Assembly (NCBI GenBank): GCA_937949725.1
Contig: CALECT010000077.1
Span: 1 to 45,113, forward strand
Direction: 5' to 3'
Origin: an uncultured Pseudanabaenaceae cyanobacterium
GTDB lineage: Bacteria; Cyanobacteriota; Cyanobacteriia; PCC-9006; JAAUQQ01
DNA length: 45,113 nt
In this document: positions 23,615 through 31,709 of the stretch, in pieces
Numbering within the stretch: the first letter of the stretch is position 1
Layout: the number at the start of each line of letters is the position of its first letter
Made by a program: the position numbers and the translations under genes
The notes under the pieces: model-generated
Told to the model about the DNA's origin: nothing
The model's database searches: none
Seen by the model: the letters and a program-made list of their open reading frames with translations, nothing else

Positions 23615-24153
23615 GTTGTAACGGACGACTCAGCTTTAGTAGTATTTGACCAAGCCGCAGCTCCACTGGCGTATTGCTTCAATACTTGTTGGCGATGATT
23701 GTCATCATCCTGGAACTCATTCAGAGTCTCTACAAAATCACGAATGCTCTGGAATTGTCCGTAGACCGATGCGAAACGAATATAGGCAACTTCACTTAGT
23801 TCCCTTAGGTGCTTGAGCACTTTTGCACCTAGCTCGTCACTGGAAATCTCTCGCTGGCTCTGTTGTTGAATCTCTGCCTCAATGTTGCTGACGATCGCCT
23901 GTTGCTGCTTGGGGCTCACATTCGTTTTTTCACAAGCCCGAACAATGCCTCGCATGAGTTTGGAGCTATCAAAGGATTCCCGTTCACCATCTCGCTTGAC
24001 GACCCGCATTGGAACAAACTCAATACGCTCATAGGTTGTGAATCGGTGAGAGCATTCCAAGCATTCCCGACGGCGACGCACACTTTGTCCCGCTTCAGCA
24101 GAACGGGACTCTAGAACACGACTGACAGTGTGGGTGCAGGCGGGGCAACGCAT
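23611..24153 (-). CDS. nrdR: Transcriptional repressor NrdR
   Basis: 180 residues. An N-terminal zinc ribbon (CPAC at 3-6, CLECSHRF near 31-38) is followed by an ATP-cone domain (about 49-139; [16 protein letters not shown]). NrdR represses ribonucleotide reductase genes according to ATP/dATP level. It is longer than the E. coli protein by a short C-terminal extension, as is common in cyanobacteria. It follows psbT on the same strand. Confidence 0.95.
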   Translation of the reverse strand: MRCPACTHTVSRVLESRSAEAGQSVRRRRECLECSHRFTTYERIEFVPMRVVKRDGERESFDSSKLMRGIVRACEKTNVSPKQQQAIVSNIEAEIQQQSQREISSDELGAKVLKHLRELSEVAYIRFASVYGQFQSIRDFVETLNEFQDDDNHRQQVLKQYASGAAAWSNTTKAESSVTT

Positions 24154-24434
24154 GATGGGTCTTTAAGCTAGAGGCGAGATCGCATATTGGAAGTCATCTA
24201 GATAACTTCCTTTAACGAACGGCCTTAAATGGAGTTCTTTTACCCTGCTCGTGACTTCAAAGTCACTTTAAAGGGCAAAGTCCTGAGCCAATCTTACTTT
24301 AGCCAGAGGGCTGAGAAGATTTGAGGCTCAGGACAAAAGCTTACTCGAAGCGATCACGCAATACAATGCCTAGTGCCTTAAATGGGCTAATCGACATTGG
24401 ATTGACTAAAAGTTGATCCTTGAGATTGCTAAGG

Positions 24435-24530
24435 TTACTTACCGATCTTGGGGGGCTCGCGGAAGGCGATCGCAAAAAAGATCGTAGCGAGTGCCCCGGT
24501 GACGACCAGGATATAGATGACGCTTTCCAT
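24435..24530 (-). CDS. psbT: Photosystem II protein PsbT
   Basis: 31 residues, MESVIYILVVTGALATIFFA then IAFREPPKIGK, a near-perfect PsbT sequence. It is a single-helix thylakoid subunit at the PSII dimer interface near D1 and CP47. It lies 148 bp downstream of psbB on the same strand, beyond a terminator-like hairpin. Confidence 0.97.
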   Translation of the reverse strand: MESVIYILVVTGALATIFFAIAFREPPKIGK

Positions 24531-24607
24531 CGGTGTGGATTGTCTCTCCAGTACTACTGTTAAGTCTATCAGCTTTGAAGGAATGTCCGAAGACAGTCTT
24601 CAAACAA

Positions 24608-24633
24608 AAAGGGACGGGCTAGCCCGTCCCTTT
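24608..24633 (-). terminator. Terminator between psbB and psbT
   Basis: A fully palindromic 26-bp sequence, with AAAGGGACGGGC mirrored around a central TA. On the psbB sense strand it is followed by TTTTTGTTTG in overlap with the stem end, the form of an intrinsic terminator. It starts 46 bp after the psbB stop. Confidence 0.85.
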
Positions 24634-24678
24634 AAGCGTGCTAGCAACGGTTAGTTGACCAGCGGCGATCTAAATTGA

Positions 24679-26208
24679 CTAGATCGTCGTTTCTTTACGA
24701 GTCGTGGCATCGCCCAATTTCTGGAACGCACCAAACTCAATTTGCTCACCCAGGTCAGCATCAATACCAGCAAAGACGTCGCGGAACAAGGTCCGGGAGC
24801 CGTGCCAGACATGGCCAAAGAAGAAGAGCAGTGCGAAACAAGCGTGACCGAAAGTGAACCAACCACGGGGGCTGGTACGGAACACACCGTCCGACTCGAG
24901 AGTCTCAGTATCAAACTCAAAGGGCTCGCCCAATTGAGCACGACGAGCAGCACGCTTCACAGCGGCAGGCTCCGTGAGGGTTTGACCGTTGAGCGCGCCA
25001 CCGTAGAAGGTCGCGGTTACACCGGTTTCCTCAATACTGTAACGAGACTCAGCACGACGGAAAGGAATGTCAGCGCGAAGAACGCCATCCTTATCGGTCA
25101 TGACAACAGGCAAGTTCTCAAAGAAGTTGGGGAGGCGACGAACAAATAGCTCGCGACCTTCGCCATCTCTGAACTCGGGGTGGCCAAGCCAGCCCTGAGC
25201 AATACCGTCACCACTGTTCATGGCACCGGTACGGAACAAACCACCCTTAGCAGGGCTGTTGCCTACGTAGTCGTAGAAAGCCAACCGCTCAGGAATCTTG
25301 GCCCAGGCATCTTCTGCCGAGGTGCCAGCTGCAATGTCGGTGCTAACGCGACGCTGCATCTCCTGCTGGAAGTAGTTCTGATCCCACTGATAACGCGTGG
25401 GGCCAAACAACTCGATGGGGGTGGTGGCATTGCCATACCACATCGTTCCTGCAACTACGAAAGCTGCGAAGAATACAGCAGCCAAGCTACTGGACAATAC
25501 GGTCTCGATGTTACCCATACGCAGGGCGCGGTAGAGGCGCTCCGGCGGACGAACCGTCAGGTGGAAGAGGCCGGCAATGATTCCGACAATACCTGCGGCA
25601 ATGTGGTGAGCAACAACGCCACCGGGATTAAAGGGGTTGAATCCCGAGGGGCCCCATTCCGGTGCCACCGCCTGAATGTGGCCGGTTACGCCGTAAGGGT
25701 CGGAGACCCACATGCCAGGACCCCAAAGGCCAGACAAGTGGAATGCGCCGAAGCCAAAGCAAAGTAGGCCAGACAAGAACAGGTGGATGCCAAACATCTT
25801 CGGCAGGTCCAAGGAAGCCTCACCGGTCCGAGGATCGGTGAACAGCTCTAGGTCCCAATAGACCCAGTGCCAGATGGCTGCCAAGAACAGCAAGCCGGAC
25901 AAAATAATGTGGGCTGCAGCGACACCTTCAAAGCTCCAGAAGCCTGGATCAGTGCCGGTTGCGCCGGTAACATCCCAACCAGCCCAAGAGCCGGTTACGC
26001 CAATGCGCGACATGAAGGGCAGGACAAACATGCCCTGACGCCACATGGGGTTTAAGACTGGGTCAGTAGGGTCGAAGATGGCGAGCTCATAGAGTGCCAT
26101 CGAACCAGCCCAGCCAGCGACAAGTGCTGTATGCATGAGGTGCACAGCAATCAGTCGTCCTGGATCATTGAGGACAACCGTGTGCACACGGTACCAAGGT
26201 AGCCCCAT
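24679..26208 (-). CDS. psbB: Photosystem II CP47 chlorophyll protein
   Basis: 509 residues, the normal length for CP47. Six transmembrane helices bind antenna chlorophylls through conserved His residues (for example [18 protein letters not shown] near 17-34 and [20 protein letters not shown] near 201-220), with the large lumenal loop between helices five and six. It passes excitation energy to the PSII reaction centre. GGAGG lies 10 bases before the ATG. Confidence 0.99.
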   Translation of the reverse strand: MGLPWYRVHTVVLNDPGRLIAVHLMHTALVAGWAGSMALYELAIFDPTDPVLNPMWRQGMFVLPFMSRIGVTGSWAGWDVTGATGTDPGFWSFEGVAAAHIILSGLLFLAAIWHWVYWDLELFTDPRTGEASLDLPKMFGIHLFLSGLLCFGFGAFHLSGLWGPGMWVSDPYGVTGHIQAVAPEWGPSGFNPFNPGGVVAHHIAAGIVGIIAGLFHLTVRPPERLYRALRMGNIETVLSSSLAAVFFAAFVVAGTMWYGNATTPIELFGPTRYQWDQNYFQQEMQRRVSTDIAAGTSAEDAWAKIPERLAFYDYVGNSPAKGGLFRTGAMNSGDGIAQGWLGHPEFRDGEGRELFVRRLPNFFENLPVVMTDKDGVLRADIPFRRAESRYSIEETGVTATFYGGALNGQTLTEPAAVKRAARRAQLGEPFEFDTETLESDGVFRTSPRGWFTFGHACFALLFFFGHVWHGSRTLFRDVFAGIDADLGEQIEFGAFQKLGDATTRKETTI

Positions 26209-26432
26209 TAGCTACGCGCCTCCTCGAGTTTTTATGAACAAAACGCTTCCGCACAAAGCCGCTGGCCCAAGGGCTAGCGTTGTCAAATCCCACTGCCCAA
26301 GTACGGTTGCCCGAACCTAGGCTGGGATGCGGGTAAGCACCCCTTGGGACCGCGGCCTCGCGCTCAGGAAAATGAGCGCAGAGCGACTACGGAAGGACCT
26401 AATGATTGTTTTTGAAATCAATATGTAAACGA

Positions 26433-26461
26433 AGTGTAACTAGTCTGAGAGCCGATTGCAA
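26433..26461 (-). promoter_or_regulatory. Probable psbB promoter
   Basis: Minus strand: TTGCAA (26456-26461), a 17-base spacer, TACACT (26433-26438), a good sigma-70-type match. It implies a 5' leader of about 215-220 nt. That leader contains a hairpin GCGCTCA / TGAGCGC at 26360-26379. Confidence 0.5.
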
Positions 26462-26715
26462 GACGATTTCAGCGATCGCCTGGGAGCCAGATCTCCCACA
26501 TATCAATAGATTCAGGTTATGTTTACTATGTTAACTTTCGTTAAATTACAATGGAGCGGTGCCGCAAAATTTTGCGTGACAGTTTTCGGGATTCCCCACC
26601 GGTTTCATCCGAATGACTGACGGCGATGGCATTTGCGGATTAGAGACTGGGTATTTCAACCCATGGGACCTGGCCGCGTATTTAGAGTTATATGTTCACG
26701 ACGAGGAATGAAGCG

Positions 26716-27057
26716 ATGCCCGCAATTAAGTTTGTCAATGAGGCTGAGAATGTCGACCAGAATGTCATAACGGTTGATGGTGCCAATCTGCGGACCAAGG
26801 CGGTTGAGAATGGTGTCGACATTTATAAGTTCATGGGCAAGCTGACCAACTGTGGTGGCATTGGCCAATGTGGAACTTGTGTCATTGAAGTGGTTGAGGG
26901 GCTTGAGAACCTGTCCCCTCGCACTGCCTTTGAGGAGCGCAAGCTTAAGAAGAAGCCTAGTAGTTATCGTTTGGCTTGTCAGGCAATCGCAAATGGCCCT
27001 GGAGATGTCGTCGTTCAAACGAAGCCCGATGAGAAGGCCAAGAAGAAGGCTAAGTAG
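26716..27057 (+). CDS. 2Fe-2S ferredoxin, plant/cyanobacterial-like
   Basis: 113 residues. Ligands C46, C52, C55 ([11 protein letters not shown]) and C88 (RLACQA) fit a 2Fe-2S ferredoxin fold. The first gap is C-x5-C rather than the C-x4-C of classical PetF, so it is a distinct ferredoxin type. The lysine-rich C-terminus is unusual for acidic photosynthetic ferredoxins. The ATG at 26716 has GAGG nine bases upstream; an ATG at 26692 in frame is less likely. It is divergent from psbB, an arrangement I recall from other cyanobacteria. Confidence 0.92.
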   Translation: MPAIKFVNEAENVDQNVITVDGANLRTKAVENGVDIYKFMGKLTNCGGIGQCGTCVIEVVEGLENLSPRTAFEERKLKKKPSSYRLACQAIANGPGDVVVQTKPDEKAKKKAK

Positions 27058-27292
27058 GTCTGCGGTGAAACGTTATCTTCTGGTGGTCTAGGTTGTGGAC
27101 TTGAAGCGTCGTTGTAGCGCCTTAGTTAGCCGAGCTGAGGCGATCGCTTCGAGTAGGTGATGCGCAAACATCAGTCTCACGTAGGGATGCTCGGACTCTC
27201 CTTGGCAGGTTTGTCATAAATGCTGAGGGGTGGTGATGGAGGTGATAGGCTAATAGGCAATTAGAAACTCCTGGTAAAGGCCTTATTTCCCC

Positions 27293-27400
27293 ATGGAAGT
27301 TAATGAGCTCGGTTTTGTCGCAAGCCTTTTGTTCGTATTGGTTCCGGTCGTCTTTCTGCTGATTCTTTACATTCAGACGGCTAGTCGCGAGTCCAATTAA
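27293..27400 (+). CDS. psbM: Photosystem II protein PsbM
   Basis: 35 residues, [20 protein letters not shown] then [15 protein letters not shown], a clear PsbM. It is a single-helix thylakoid protein at the PSII dimer interface. It is followed 20 bp later by a strong terminator. Confidence 0.97.
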   Translation: MEVNELGFVASLLFVLVPVVFLLILYIQTASRESN

Positions 27401-27420
27401 GGCCTCGAGGCTTGATAAGA

Positions 27421-27458
27421 AAAAGCCCCAGCTTCTTCATTGAGGAGCTGGGGCTTTT
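27421..27458. terminator. Bidirectional terminator between psbM and usp
   Basis: The stem AAAAGCCCCAGCT (27421-27433) with AGCTGGGGCTTTT (27446-27458) ends in a T-run on each strand and separates convergent genes. Confidence 0.9.
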
Positions 27459-27491
27459 GTCTGTCTGGGCTTATATTCCCGCCGGGGTTGG

Positions 27492-28319
27492 TTATTTGCG
27501 AGCCAGGATGACAGGGCATGGTGCATTCACCCTGGCGTAGTCCGAGACGGAGGAGCCGATGAGGCGATCCAGGTCTGGCATGGTCTTAGCGACAGAAGGG
27601 CGGCGCTCGGGGGAGTCGAGGATGAGCAGGTTCGCCTGGGCTGATTCTGCAAGTTTGCAGAGCTTGCGGCTGGGGTCGCCGCCTTCGCTGAAGCAGCGGA
27701 CTTTGATGTCAAGGCGTTTTGCGGCGGCGATCGCCTCGGCCAGCATTGGGTCTGCTGCGGGGTCAGCAGTTTTACCAGCCTTGCTGCCAGTGTGGGCTAG
27801 GAGTAGCTCGCCACCGGGGATGTCCCGCATCATCTCCAGGGCTAGTTTGAGGCTCTCCTCAGAGGGGTTCTCTGAGTTGAAGGCCACCATAATGCGGTTG
27901 ATTCGGGCGATGAAGATATCATCCTTGACCAGAAGCATGGAGCGGCTGGACAGTTGAAAAACGTATTGGCTAACGGAGTTCTTCAAAATGGACTGCAGCC
28001 GCTTGAGACCTCGGGAGCCCATGATAATCAAGTCTGCATCAATTTCATCGGCAACTTTACAGACGATTGTTTTGGCATCGCCTTCTTGAAGCATTGTTTT
28101 GATTTTGCCGTCCGGGCGATTGAGCTTCTTGAGGGCATTGTCGAGCAATGTCTCCCCATCGGCTCTGAGGATTGCAATCTGTTCGGGGTTTGTGGAATCG
28201 GGGATGACGTTAAGGATGGTGATGTGGGCCTGCTGGATGGGCTCAATCTTGAGCAACATCTGCATCATTTCTTCGGCTCTGCCAGTACCCGATAGCGCAA
28301 TGAGGATTTTCTTAAACAT
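27492..28319 (-). CDS. Universal stress protein with two UspA domains
   Basis: 275 residues with two tandem UspA folds (about 1-137 and 140-275). Domain 1 ends with the nucleotide-binding pattern LIIMGSRGLKRLQSILKNSV, G-x2-G-x9-G-S/N-like. Domain 2 (ILDSPERRPS) has lost this loop, so it is probably regulatory. The role in stress survival is known only at family level. Confidence 0.9.
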   Translation of the reverse strand: MFKKILIALSGTGRAEEMMQMLLKIEPIQQAHITILNVIPDSTNPEQIAILRADGETLLDNALKKLNRPDGKIKTMLQEGDAKTIVCKVADEIDADLIIMGSRGLKRLQSILKNSVSQYVFQLSSRSMLLVKDDIFIARINRIMVAFNSENPSEESLKLALEMMRDIPGGELLLAHTGSKAGKTADPAADPMLAEAIAAAKRLDIKVRCFSEGGDPSRKLCKLAESAQANLLILDSPERRPSVAKTMPDLDRLIGSSVSDYARVNAPCPVILARK

Positions 28320-28850
28320 GGGGTGTCTCTAAAATGTTGCTTCGTTCCCATCCAGGGCTTCAGGGTTAACTGGGTTCAACGCTGATGGCCTCGGTTGGGA
28401 CTTAAAGGCTTCCCGCTTGTGATGTTGGGATGCTTATTTCATACAGGCTCAAGGACGATTACCCATTAGCCGCTGGAACGATAACTTGTGAATCATCATC
28501 ATGCCGAGGCTACCGGGCGCTCCGCTTCAACCGAAGTGCAGTTGGCTAGCAGGGTCAATTTTAACGGTCCCTTGGCTGAGCGACATACTTGGAATTTGAA
28601 TAGTAACGGTTGATTTGCTCCTAGTTATTAGGGATGTAACGCTCTCTCAGAGTGACTTTTGTCGTTTAAAGCTGTTGATGCGGGAGTTCGGTTCGCATTA
28701 GGCTGGCAACTGTGATGATGAGCCGTGATGGCTTTGCTGAATGTCGAGATTGTGGCTGCTGTTGGCTCAGCGCTGCTTTTGGCTGAGCTGTGTGATGTGG
28801 CTGTTTTTTTATTTAGGGGAGTGGCAATAATTTGTCGCTATGTAAGCTTG
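28320..28850. other. Intergenic region between usp and the thioesterase gene
   Basis: About 530 bp holding the divergent promoters of usp and the thioesterase. A frame from 28725 runs into the thioesterase but its first 42 codons have no family similarity. I see no RNA gene or repeat. Confidence 0.4.
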
Positions 28851-29324
28851 ATGACGCCTTCATTGCCTGCGCCTTGGTTCAATTACCCCGTTGAGGTGTT
28901 TCCCCACGATACGGATTATGCCGGGATTGTTTGGCATGGGAGCTATGTGCGCTGGATGGAGGAGGCTAGGGTTGCCTGTTTGAATGATGTGGGGATTGCC
29001 TTTAGTGAGCTGGTGGCGTTGGGCTGTGATTTGCCAGTGGTGGACATTGGCATTCGCTACCGGCGATCGCTGCGAATGGGCGATCGGGCTGAGCTAAAGG
29101 CGAGGCTTTTACCCCAAAAGGGGGTGCGGTTGCTTTGGGAGTATGAGCTGTGGTCGGTGGGGAAAGATGAGCCAATTTTGCACTTGACGGCTCAGGTGAC
29201 GTTGGTGGCGGTCAATATGGAAACAGGAAAAATCCTCCGTAAGCTGCCGCCGGATTTGTTGGATGCGTTGGGACGGATTATGGCAGGACCTGGGGCCATA
29301 GCGGATGTGGATGGTGAGGAGTAG
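28851..29324 (+). CDS. Hotdog-fold acyl-CoA thioesterase (YbgC/4HBT type)
   Basis: 157 residues from the ATG at 28851. HDTDYAGIVWHGSYVRWMEE (19-38) carries the catalytic Asp of the 4-hydroxybenzoyl-CoA thioesterase family, followed by GIRYRRSLRMGDRAEL. It hydrolyses an acyl- or aryl-CoA; the DHNA-CoA step of phylloquinone synthesis is one candidate in cyanobacteria, but the sequence does not settle it. It ends 8 bp before the SAM hydrolase gene, so the two are likely co-transcribed. Confidence 0.82.
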   Translation: MTPSLPAPWFNYPVEVFPHDTDYAGIVWHGSYVRWMEEARVACLNDVGIAFSELVALGCDLPVVDIGIRYRRSLRMGDRAELKARLLPQKGVRLLWEYELWSVGKDEPILHLTAQVTLVAVNMETGKILRKLPPDLLDALGRIMAGPGAIADVDGEE

Positions 29325-29332
29325 ATGAGCTG

Positions 29333-30184
29333 ATGGAAGCGCGATCGCGAGGGAAGCTGTCTGGGGAACCTCGGAACCAGTGGTTTGGCTCCTCGCTGAT
29401 TACGCTGACGACGGATTTTGGCTTGGCAGATAGTTACGTTGGGGTCATGAAGGGCGTGATGGCGGAGGTTGCGGCTGAGCATGACTATGGAGCGTTTCAG
29501 TTTGTGGATGTGACCCATGGGATTGCACCTCAGGATGTGGCAGCAGGGCGGTTCCAGTTGGGGCAGGCGGTGCCGTATTTCCCGATGGGGACGGTGCATT
29601 TGGCAGTGGTGGATCCGGGGGTTGGGGGTGAGCGGCGGGCTGTGGCGATCGCCTTTGAGCAAGGTTTCTTGGTGGGGCCAGACAATGGTCTGTTCTCGGC
29701 GGTGTTGGAGCGGTTTCCAGCTCAGGCGGCGGTTGAGCTAAATCGCTCTAAGTTTTGGCGGGTGGCTGAGCCGAGTCGAACGTTCCATGGGCGAGATATT
29801 TTTGCTCCCGTAGCGGCCCATTTGGCGGGTGGGGTGCCGCTTGAGGTATTGGGGGATGCGATCGCGCTTGAGGATTTGGTGCAGTTGGCGATTCCGTCAG
29901 TGGTTGGTGAGGCAGATTGTTGGCGGGGCTCAGTTCAACATGTAGATCATTTTGGCAATGTCATTACAACTGTTGAGGCTGGGGCTGTTGAGGGTTGGGG
30001 ATGGGTTGTTGAAGTGGGCGGGCGGCGATTGTCTGCGGTGAGTTCTTATGAAGAGGGGGAGTTTGGGGAGTTGATTGCTTTGGTGGGAAGCCACGGTTGG
30101 GTTGAGGTGGCGGTGAATGGGGGGAGTGCGGTGGAGCGGTTGAAGGTTTCTGTTGGGGATGAGGTGGTGGTTCGTCACGCTTAG
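29333..30184 (+). CDS. S-adenosylmethionine hydrolase (DUF62)
   Basis: 283 residues of the SAM hydroxide adenosyltransferase family, related to fluorinase/chlorinase. Motifs: LITLTTDFGLADSYVGVMKG (about 23-42), DVTHGIAPQD, VVDPGVGGERR, VGPDNGLFS, FHGRDIFAPVA and HVDHFGNVITT. Family enzymes split SAM into adenosine and methionine with water. The physiological purpose is unclear. Codon use is G-rich, as in the preceding gene. Confidence 0.93.
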   Translation: MEARSRGKLSGEPRNQWFGSSLITLTTDFGLADSYVGVMKGVMAEVAAEHDYGAFQFVDVTHGIAPQDVAAGRFQLGQAVPYFPMGTVHLAVVDPGVGGERRAVAIAFEQGFLVGPDNGLFSAVLERFPAQAAVELNRSKFWRVAEPSRTFHGRDIFAPVAAHLAGGVPLEVLGDAIALEDLVQLAIPSVVGEADCWRGSVQHVDHFGNVITTVEAGAVEGWGWVVEVGGRRLSAVSSYEEGEFGELIALVGSHGWVEVAVNGGSAVERLKVSVGDEVVVRHA

Positions 30185-30607
30185 GGGCGAACAGCCGTTC
30201 GTCCACATAAGATGACAGGCGAAGAAATTATTGTTGTGTGCGGTGCGGTGGGTTTTGCATTTAGGCAGCGGCTAGGGCCTAAAGAGGCAAATCCAGCAGC
30301 CATGAGGGCCAGCCCTCAAACTCCCGCCGATGGGGCCAGGGGTGGCCCCCTACGGGTTACCCCCGCCCAAGCTTGGGTCGGAGTTTGGATTGGCCTATGG
30401 GGCGGCCTTTTGGTTTGGAGATGCGCGTTTTGAGGCTGGGCTGGTTGGCCTGTTGGGTTGCGGCTAACGCCGTCGAAGTATGGTTTGGCGGAGTTTGTCG
30501 ATAGGCGAATGTGTCTTGTCTCTACCTATCCCCTTGGTTCAAGGGAGACCACTTAAAGCGCGAGGGGGTCGCTTTGTCTCTTGCTTATTTCAAAAGTTCA
30601 CGACCTC
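30185..30607. other. Intergenic region with short inverted repeats
   Basis: About 420 bp. It contains GGGGCGAACAGCCGTTCGTCC just after the SAM hydrolase stop, similar to the hairpin inside the MITE at 18752, and several GC-rich short inverted repeats near 30330-30370. A plus-strand frame at 30212-30433 lacks protein character, and I do not call it. Confidence 0.45.
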
Positions 30608-31192
30608 CTAGAAATAAAGCCAGGTCACCCAGGAATACTTACGCCCACTCACCACAGGCAAGGACTGGTGGGGAAATGTGAAAAAGGAAGGAAAAACCAC
30701 GACACCGCCTGCTTGAGGCACAACCTTCAGTTCTTGCCGATCAAAGTAAGTTTCGCCACCTTCAAAGCCCTCGTTGAGATAGCCAACGATGCTGACGTCT
30801 CGGGTGGGAACGCCTTGGGCAGCTTCTTGCATGCGGCTGGGCATGAGCAGGTTGTCGATGTGGCGTTTGTAGTATTCGCCGGGGTTGTAGCGCAGGATGG
30901 AACAGGCTTCGGCTTGGGTGAAGCGGATGCCGTAGTGGCGGTGAAGCCAGGTCTGGATGATGCCGACTTGGTCGAGTAGAAGCTGGTTGGTGGAGGCGAG
31001 TAGCTCATCGCCTTCAAGGCGGAGCTGACCGCTGTTGCGCACGTCTTGGTCGAGGCGGCCTAATTCAATGCCTGCTTGCTCTGGGTTGCGCAGGTCAGCA
31101 ATGTCGATGAGCTGCTGGCAGAGGGCGGGGGGGAGGAGCTGGTCAAACCAAAACATGTCTGGACTGATTTCGCTGACTTGTTCGCTAGGCAT
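30608..31192 (-). CDS. 2-oxoglutarate/Fe(II) dioxygenase, prolyl 4-hydroxylase-like
   Basis: 194 residues from the ATG at 31192; the frame is open to a TTG at 31219 that overlaps the upstream gene. The metal triad is H111-x-D113 (RHIDN) and H175 (FPHQS), with R184 (SGRKYSW) for 2-oxoglutarate. GGETYFDRQ and GGVVVFPSFFTFPH are typical of the prolyl 4-hydroxylase alpha-like group. The substrate is unknown. It follows the DUF1824 gene by about 20 bp on the same strand. Confidence 0.88.
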   Translation of the reverse strand: MPSEQVSEISPDMFWFDQLLPPALCQQLIDIADLRNPEQAGIELGRLDQDVRNSGQLRLEGDELLASTNQLLLDQVGIIQTWLHRHYGIRFTQAEACSILRYNPGEYYKRHIDNLLMPSRMQEAAQGVPTRDVSIVGYLNEGFEGGETYFDRQELKVVPQAGGVVVFPSFFTFPHQSLPVVSGRKYSWVTWLYF

Positions 31193-31211
31193 GCGTTTCC
31201 CCCCGTGATGG

Positions 31212-31616
31212 TTAGCCAAACAAATCTAGCGGGAAATGGCCATAGACGCCGGAAATTGTAGTGTCGTAGTCGGCTTGGGTGGCGATGAGGACGCCCCGCT
31301 CATTGCCGCTGTAGCGATCGCCATACAGCGTTGTAGTCCGGGTATTGAACTTGATATAGACCGCTTTGTTGGGTTCCTCTACTTCGGCTTCACCCAGCTC
31401 AAAGTCTTGGTTGAGGCCTTTAAGATAGCCGTTGAGAGCGGCGATCGCGCTACTCACGTTATCCGCACAGATGCCCATTGTAATGAAGTCCGCTTGGTTA
31501 ACCAGGGTGCTAAGGGCGCTGCGGATCGCCTCCGCTTCGGTTTCGGTGGGATCTGCTTTACCTCGGCGATATTGGCTGAGGTGTTGGTCGGCAGTTTGCG
31601 GCGTGAAGGTCGGCAT
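31212..31616 (-). CDS. DUF1824 family protein
   Basis: 134 residues, a small soluble protein I recognise as the cyanobacterial DUF1824 family (VYIKFNTRTTTLYGDRYSGN, then ERGVLIA; C-terminus YGHFPLDLFG). The function is unknown. It forms an operon with the 2OG oxygenase, which could act on or with it (inference). Confidence 0.75.
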   Translation of the reverse strand: MPTFTPQTADQHLSQYRRGKADPTETEAEAIRSALSTLVNQADFITMGICADNVSSAIAALNGYLKGLNQDFELGEAEVEEPNKAVYIKFNTRTTTLYGDRYSGNERGVLIATQADYDTTISGVYGHFPLDLFG

Positions 31617-31709
31617 GGGAGTAGAGGATTGGAGATGTAGATTGGCTGGGATTTCACCCTGCTTCTACTTCTACTCTCTCATCGACACTTCTAATCCTCT
31701 GGCTTGTTT

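Noticed and set aside
30212..30433. 73-codon frame after the SAM hydrolase
   Set aside because: It spans GC-rich inverted repeats, and its composition is not protein-like.
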